A stretch of 36,753 nucleotides of DNA. Source: Mailhella sp. (GTDB taxonomy: Bacteria; Desulfobacterota; Desulfovibrionia; Desulfovibrionales; Desulfovibrionaceae). How positions within the stretch are numbered: position 1 is the stretch's first letter; each line of letters starts with the position of its first letter. Positions 33,640-36,753 of the stretch are shown piece after piece. The position numbers and the translations under genes were made by a program. Under the pieces are notes generated by a model that saw only the letters and a program-made list of their open reading frames with translations, did not search any database and was not told where the DNA came from. The stretch is taken from contig JAFQTU010000063.1 in NCBI GenBank assembly GCA_017408905.1, positions 1 to 36,753 on the forward strand. The letters run 5' to 3'.

Positions 33640-34070
33640 GCATTTTTGAACGAGTGGAACGCTTCCTGTGGCGCAGGGGCTTCATCCATGCCCCTTTGCG
33701 CGCCGCCACGCGGAATCTTTTAATTTTTTCAGGCCTTTTTTTTCTGTTCGGGGCGGCGCTTGTTCCGTGGAGCATGGAGGGCTTCTGGGCAGGTGTTGCG
33801 GCCTTGCTATCAGCTTGGAATTTTTACACTCTTGCGCTTTTTATCCAGCACGCCCTGCCAGCCGTCATCCCGGAAAGCGACAAAAAGGGCATGGCAACTG
33901 CCCGCATTGTGAAAAAAGGACTTCTGCTCAGAACGTATTTGAGGCTTTTCTTAACGGGATTTTTTGTGTATCTTGCACTAGTCCAGTTTCAGGCCAGTCC
34001 TGTCGCCCTTGCGGCCGGGCTTTCCGCTTCTGTGACGATCATACCGCTTTCGTTGATTTTCCGGCGCTGA
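33636..34070 (+). CDS. atpI: ATP synthase subunit I-like membrane protein
   Basis: The 144-residue protein has four hydrophobic segments (about 28-46, 50-70, 100-118, 122-140) and a basic start, as in the ATP synthase I family encoded before subunit a. It is expected to help assemble the F0 sector in the membrane. Translation is coupled to the preceding gene through ATGA at 33636-33639, and atpB follows 30 bases later with its own AGGAGG site. The sequence itself is poorly conserved, so the assignment rests on topology and position. Confidence 0.75.
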   Translation: MSIFERVERFLWRRGFIHAPLRAATRNLLIFSGLFFLFGAALVPWSMEGFWAGVAALLSAWNFYTLALFIQHALPAVIPESDKKGMATARIVKKGLLLRTYLRLFLTGFFVYLALVQFQASPVALAAGLSASVTIIPLSLIFRR

Positions 34071-34100
34071 CGCCGGGAGACATTTGCACAGGAGGCCTCC

Positions 34101-34826
34101 ATGGCAGCATCCGGCGGACTCGCCCATCCTCTTCTGTTCTCGACCGTTCTGAATCTCGATACCGTCACGGTCGGCGGTATGACCATCGACACGAAGTACG
34201 TGTTCTTCACCTGGCTCGGCATGGCTATCCTTGCCATCGTGGGCTACATGGTGCGCAAGAACATCGACATCGTGCCCGGCAAGCTGCAGATCTTCTTCGA
34301 GGCGCTCATCGGCGGCCTTGAAGGCTTCATCGTGAACAACATGGGCGAAAAGGGCCGCCGCTTCGTGCCCCTGCTCGTGGCTATTTTCATCTATGTGCTC
34401 ACCATGAACCTGCTGGGCCTCGTGCCCGGCTGCGACGCACCTACCGCCAACCTGAACACCACCATCTCCGTTGCGCTGTGCGTGTTCCTCTACTACAACT
34501 ACGTGGGCATCCGCACCTGGAAGTTCGGCTATATCCACCACTTCACCGGTTCCAGCAAGCCGCTCATCCCGCTGATGTTCCCCATCGAGATCATCTCTCA
34601 TCTGGCCCGCCCGCTTTCGATGTCGCTCCGTCTCTTCGGCAACATCTTCGCTGAAGAAATGACCCTTATCATCTTCTTCGGCTTCGGCACCAGCATCTAC
34701 ATCGGCGTGCTCATCGGCACTGTTCCCATGTACTTCCTGTTCCTGCTTGGCAAGGTTCTGCAGGCCTTCATCCTGTTCACCCTTTCCATGATCTACATCC
34801 AGGGTTCTATGGAACACGCCCACTAA
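34101..34826 (+). CDS. atpB: F0F1 ATP synthase subunit a
   Basis: Subunit a forms the ion half-channels next to the c-ring. The 241-residue protein has the usual five to six helices. The essential arginine lies in LSMSLRLFGNIFAEE (about residue 175), preceded by ISHLARP, and GKVLQAFILFTLSMIYI closes the last helix. AGGAGGCCTCC precedes the ATG. The b, delta, alpha, gamma, beta and epsilon genes are not here; a terminator and rex follow atpE, so the F1 operon must be elsewhere. Confidence 0.96.
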   Translation: MAASGGLAHPLLFSTVLNLDTVTVGGMTIDTKYVFFTWLGMAILAIVGYMVRKNIDIVPGKLQIFFEALIGGLEGFIVNNMGEKGRRFVPLLVAIFIYVLTMNLLGLVPGCDAPTANLNTTISVALCVFLYYNYVGIRTWKFGYIHHFTGSSKPLIPLMFPIEIISHLARPLSMSLRLFGNIFAEEMTLIIFFGFGTSIYIGVLIGTVPMYFLFLLGKVLQAFILFTLSMIYIQGSMEHAH

Positions 34827-34890
34827 GCCGCCTTACCTTCGGGGGAATGGCCTAACGGCCTCAACACTATAATTGTATTGGAGTTTCACC

Positions 34891-35208
34891 ATGCGCAAGA
34901 TCATTCTTACCGCTCTGAACACCCTCATGCTCGTTTCCATCGCCGCTGTGGCTTTCGCTGCTGACGGCGGCGTGACCGGCGGCTTCGGCCTTGCCGCCGC
35001 TGGCATCGCTCTCGGTATCGGCGTCGCCGCCGCCGGCGGTTCCGTCGGTCAGGGCAACGCCATCAAGGCTGCCTGCGAAGGCACCGCCCGCAACCCTGAC
35101 GCTTCCGGCAAGATCTCCCAGTCCCTCATCCTCGGCCTCGCCTTCATCGAATCCCTGGTCATCTACGCCCTGCTCGTGGCTCTGATCCTCCTCTTCGTGA
35201 AGATGTAG
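34891..35208 (+). CDS. atpE: F0F1 ATP synthase subunit c
   Basis: Subunit c builds the rotor ring. The ATG at 34891 follows TTGGAG; the longer open frame has no ribosome site. The 105-residue protein has a signal-like first helix ending in AFAADGG (about 1-25), unlike the roughly 80-residue c subunits of E. coli type, then the two hairpin helices linked by the conserved ARNPDASGK loop. The ion-binding glutamate is E87. Q54 in the first helix, S88 next to the glutamate, and Y92 correspond to ligands of sodium-binding rings, so ion choice is open. A strong terminator follows. Confidence 0.95.
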   Translation: MRKIILTALNTLMLVSIAAVAFAADGGVTGGFGLAAAGIALGIGVAAAGGSVGQGNAIKAACEGTARNPDASGKISQSLILGLAFIESLVIYALLVALILLFVKM

Positions 35209-35218
35209 TTGCAATTAT

Positions 35219-35258
35219 CGGGCAGGAAGGATATACTTCTTCCTGCCCGTACTTTTTT
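35219..35258 (+). terminator. Intrinsic terminator after atpE
   Basis: The stem CGGGCAGGAAG/CTTCCTGCCCG (11 bp, 9-base loop) is followed by TACTTTTTT. It is placed 10 bases after the atpE stop and closes the F0 gene group. rex starts only 17 bases after the T run, so it depends on read-through or on a promoter overlapping the terminator. Confidence 0.93.
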
Positions 35259-35275
35259 AAAAAAGCAGCTGCACC

Positions 35276-35920
35276 ATGAACCAGACACCTAAATACGAAC
35301 ATATCCCCCGTGCTACCATCCAGCGCCTCGCTACGTATCTGCAGGTTCTGGAAGCTATGGACAAGGACGGCGTACAGGTCATCTCCTCCGAGCCCCTTTC
35401 CCGCGCCTGCGATGTGAACGCATCTCAGGTCCGTAAGGATCTCGCCTATTTTGGCGAGTTCGGTGTGCGCGGTGTGGGCTATTATGTTTCCTATCTTCTG
35501 GAAGTCATCAAGGCCTGCCTCAACGCCAACCGCGAGTGGCGCGCCGCCCTCGTGGGCGTGGGCAACATGGGCCGTGCTCTGCTGAATTATCAGGAATTTC
35601 GCCGTCATGGCTTCACCATCGTGGGCGCGTTCGACTGCGACCCCTTCAAGATAGGTGAAAAGCTTTACGGCCTTGAAGTGCAGTGCACCAAGACCCTTGT
35701 GGACAAAGTGCCTGAACTCGGCATCGAGATAGGCATCATCACGGTTCCGCCGGAACGCGCCCAGCGCGCCGCCACCCAGCTTGTGGACGCCGGCATCAAG
35801 GGCATCCTCAATTACTCCGCCGCCCGCATCTCCGTACCGGACCATGTGTTCGTGGAATATGTGAACTTCTTCCATCAGATCTATTCGCTCACGTTCAATA
35901 TTTCCACCAAACAGCGCTGA
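35276..35920 (+). CDS. rex: Redox-sensing transcriptional repressor Rex
   Basis: Rex represses energy-metabolism genes when the NADH/NAD+ ratio is low and lets go on binding NADH. The 214-residue protein has the winged helix domain (about 10-80; RATIQRLATYLQVL and NASQVRKDLAYFGEFGVRG, the recognition part), the Rossmann motif GVGNMG (94-99), an acidic residue after the second strand (FDCD), and the C-terminal domain-swap helix (YVNFFHQIYSLTF). Position directly after the F0 genes is as I recall in Desulfovibrio vulgaris, where Rex is known to control sulphate-reduction and energy genes. No Rex operator could be found in this window. Confidence 0.96.
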   Translation: MNQTPKYEHIPRATIQRLATYLQVLEAMDKDGVQVISSEPLSRACDVNASQVRKDLAYFGEFGVRGVGYYVSYLLEVIKACLNANREWRAALVGVGNMGRALLNYQEFRRHGFTIVGAFDCDPFKIGEKLYGLEVQCTKTLVDKVPELGIEIGIITVPPERAQRAATQLVDAGIKGILNYSAARISVPDHVFVEYVNFFHQIYSLTFNISTKQR

Positions 35921-35947
35921 TTCCTCTCCATCAGGAATGATGTTTAC

Positions 35948-35986
35948 GGCCAGTGTTTTCCGATAGACCGTCGGGAAACGCTGGCC
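35948..35986 (+). terminator. Hairpin after rex, likely terminator
   Basis: A 16-bp stem (with two G-T pairs) closes a 7-base loop: GGCCAGTGTTTTCCGA pairs with TCGGGAAACGCTGGCC. It lies 28 bases after the rex stop and has no clear T run. Confidence 0.65.
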
Positions 35987-36059
35987 TATGCGTTTAATGC
36001 GTCCGCATACCGAGGAAGCCTGTACGAACAGCCCCTATCGCAAAAACAAGGTTTTGTTT

Positions 36060-36512
36060 TTACTCTTTTTCCGAAAGAGTACAGTGCAGGATAGGGTAGG
36101 GCAGTCCGAGTGAATCGACGGCGTCGCGGGATTTCACCTCAAAACCGAAGCGGCGGTAAAAGCCCAGAGCCTGTGGATTCTGCTCGTTGACATCCACTCG
36201 GCTTGCGCCGAGGGCCAGCGCCTGCCGCATGAGTGCCGAACCGATGCCCCGGCCGCGGGCCTCCGCCGCTACGAAGAGCATCTCTATGCTGTCGCTATCC
36301 ATACCGAGAAAGGCGCATGGAGCACCATTTTCCTCCGCATAGAAAAGGAGGGGGACTTCCTGCAGGCCTTGTTTGACAAAAGGCCGCAGGCGTTCCACGT
36401 CGCCTTCCCGCAAAAAAAGATGCGTGGCTTGTACGGAGGATTCCCAGACGGCGAGGAGGCCTTCCACAAGATTCGTCCCTCGTTTTTCTTTTTTGGCCTG
36501 CGTTATCACCAT
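36060..36512 (-). CDS. GNAT-family N-acetyltransferase (YjaB-like)
   Basis: The 150-residue protein is a single GNAT domain. It resembles E. coli YjaB as I remember it: VWESSVQATHLFLREGDV near the start, IEMLFVAAEARGRGIGSALM with the acetyl-CoA loop (about 83-90), and VDVNEQNPQALGFYRRFGFEV. The substrate is unknown. The start ATG has only a weak AGGCG site. A terminator-like hairpin with eight T residues on the minus strand ends about a dozen bases before the start, so expression may depend on read-through. Confidence 0.85.
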   Translation of the reverse strand: MVITQAKKEKRGTNLVEGLLAVWESSVQATHLFLREGDVERLRPFVKQGLQEVPLLFYAEENGAPCAFLGMDSDSIEMLFVAAEARGRGIGSALMRQALALGASRVDVNEQNPQALGFYRRFGFEVKSRDAVDSLGLPYPILHCTLSEKE

Positions 36513-36529
36513 AGCTGTTTCGCCTAAAA

Positions 36530-36562
36530 AAAAGCCGCCGTGCCATGAACACAGCGGCTTTT
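36530..36562 (-). terminator. Terminator-like hairpin just upstream of the acetyltransferase gene
   Basis: Read on the minus strand, AAAAGCCGC pairs with GCGGCTTTT around a GTG/CAC inner stem and is followed by a T-rich run. It either ends a transcript entering from beyond the window or acts as an attenuator. The remaining 36563-36753 has no gene that I can support. Confidence 0.65.
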
Positions 36563-36753
36563 GCCATTAAAAGTCTTTGAAGGAAGGGAGGGGGTACAGG
36601 GGGAGGGGAGGAAACTTTCTACAGAAAAGCAGTCTTTGGGTATAGACACATCCTAGAAAATCCATAACTTTTGGAAATTATAGATTTTTATTTCGAAGAG
36701 TGTCTTTTGCTGTCCTCTGAAGTCCGCTTGAATCCCTGAAATTTGTGAGTATA

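Noticed and set aside
35209..35275. Rex self-regulatory operator
   Set aside because: The space before rex is taken up by the atpE terminator, and no TTGTGAA-N4-TTCACAA-like palindrome is present.

Overview
The window reads as chromosomal DNA of a GC-rich anaerobe, most likely of the Desulfovibrionaceae (Desulfovibrio/Bilophila-like). The signs are an Hcp hybrid-cluster protein with the short-spaced N-terminal cysteine motif, a type III glutamine synthetase, a short GNAT-type N-acetylglutamate synthase, and F0 ATP-synthase genes without their F1 partners sitting directly upstream of rex, an arrangement I recall from Desulfovibrio vulgaris. No plasmid, phage, IS or CRISPR signature was found. 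The one clearly foreign-looking gene is an AT-rich family 2 glycosyltransferase at 6221-7174.

Layout. 1-1942 (minus): a GntR regulator, a small twin-arginine protein and a multi-spanning membrane protein cut by the window edge form one operon of unknown function. A divergent PAS/GAF sensor-like protein lies across an AT-rich regulatory gap. 3520-3595: tRNA-Ala(GGC). 3721-8521: aminotransferase (-), rsgA and the AT-rich glycosyltransferase (+), serS (-). 8746-13540: a PerM-type membrane protein (+), an RluC/D-type pseudouridine synthase (-), rpsA and a CYTH protein (+). 13672-18982 (+): hcp behind a candidate CRP/FNR-type (HcpR-like) operator, a DciA-like helicase-loader protein, argA-argF, and an MFS transporter. 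18999-32897 (-): a long co-directional series of slyD-like, glnN, purD, purE, a flavin hydroxyacid oxidase, a TauE/SafE exporter, acpS, nnr, tsaE, aspartokinase, a DUF486 membrane protein and priA. 33076-35920 (+): two AtpI-like proteins, atpB, atpE, a strong terminator and rex. 36060-36512 (-): a YjaB-like acetyltransferase.

Function. Most genes are housekeeping: translation (rpsA, serS, rsgA, tsaE, tRNA, pseudouridine synthase), replication (priA, dciA), nitrogen, arginine, aspartate and purine metabolism (glnN, argA, argF, lysC, purD, purE), metabolite repair (nnr), and energy and redox control (F0 ATPase, Rex, Hcp).

The most interesting structure is not a gene. Two intergenic regions, 26721-26942 and 28590-28904, carry the same ordered set of palindromes. 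A 52-bp module is identical at 51 of 52 positions, with the only change in the loop. A second hairpin differs between copies by two compensatory base-pair changes plus one change at a mismatched position. That pattern suggests selection on a folded RNA or cruciform. Related modules recur at 17613-17630, and a different pair of matching hairpins flanks argA-argF. Gene boundaries and functions are read from the sequence and family knowledge; no database search was run.
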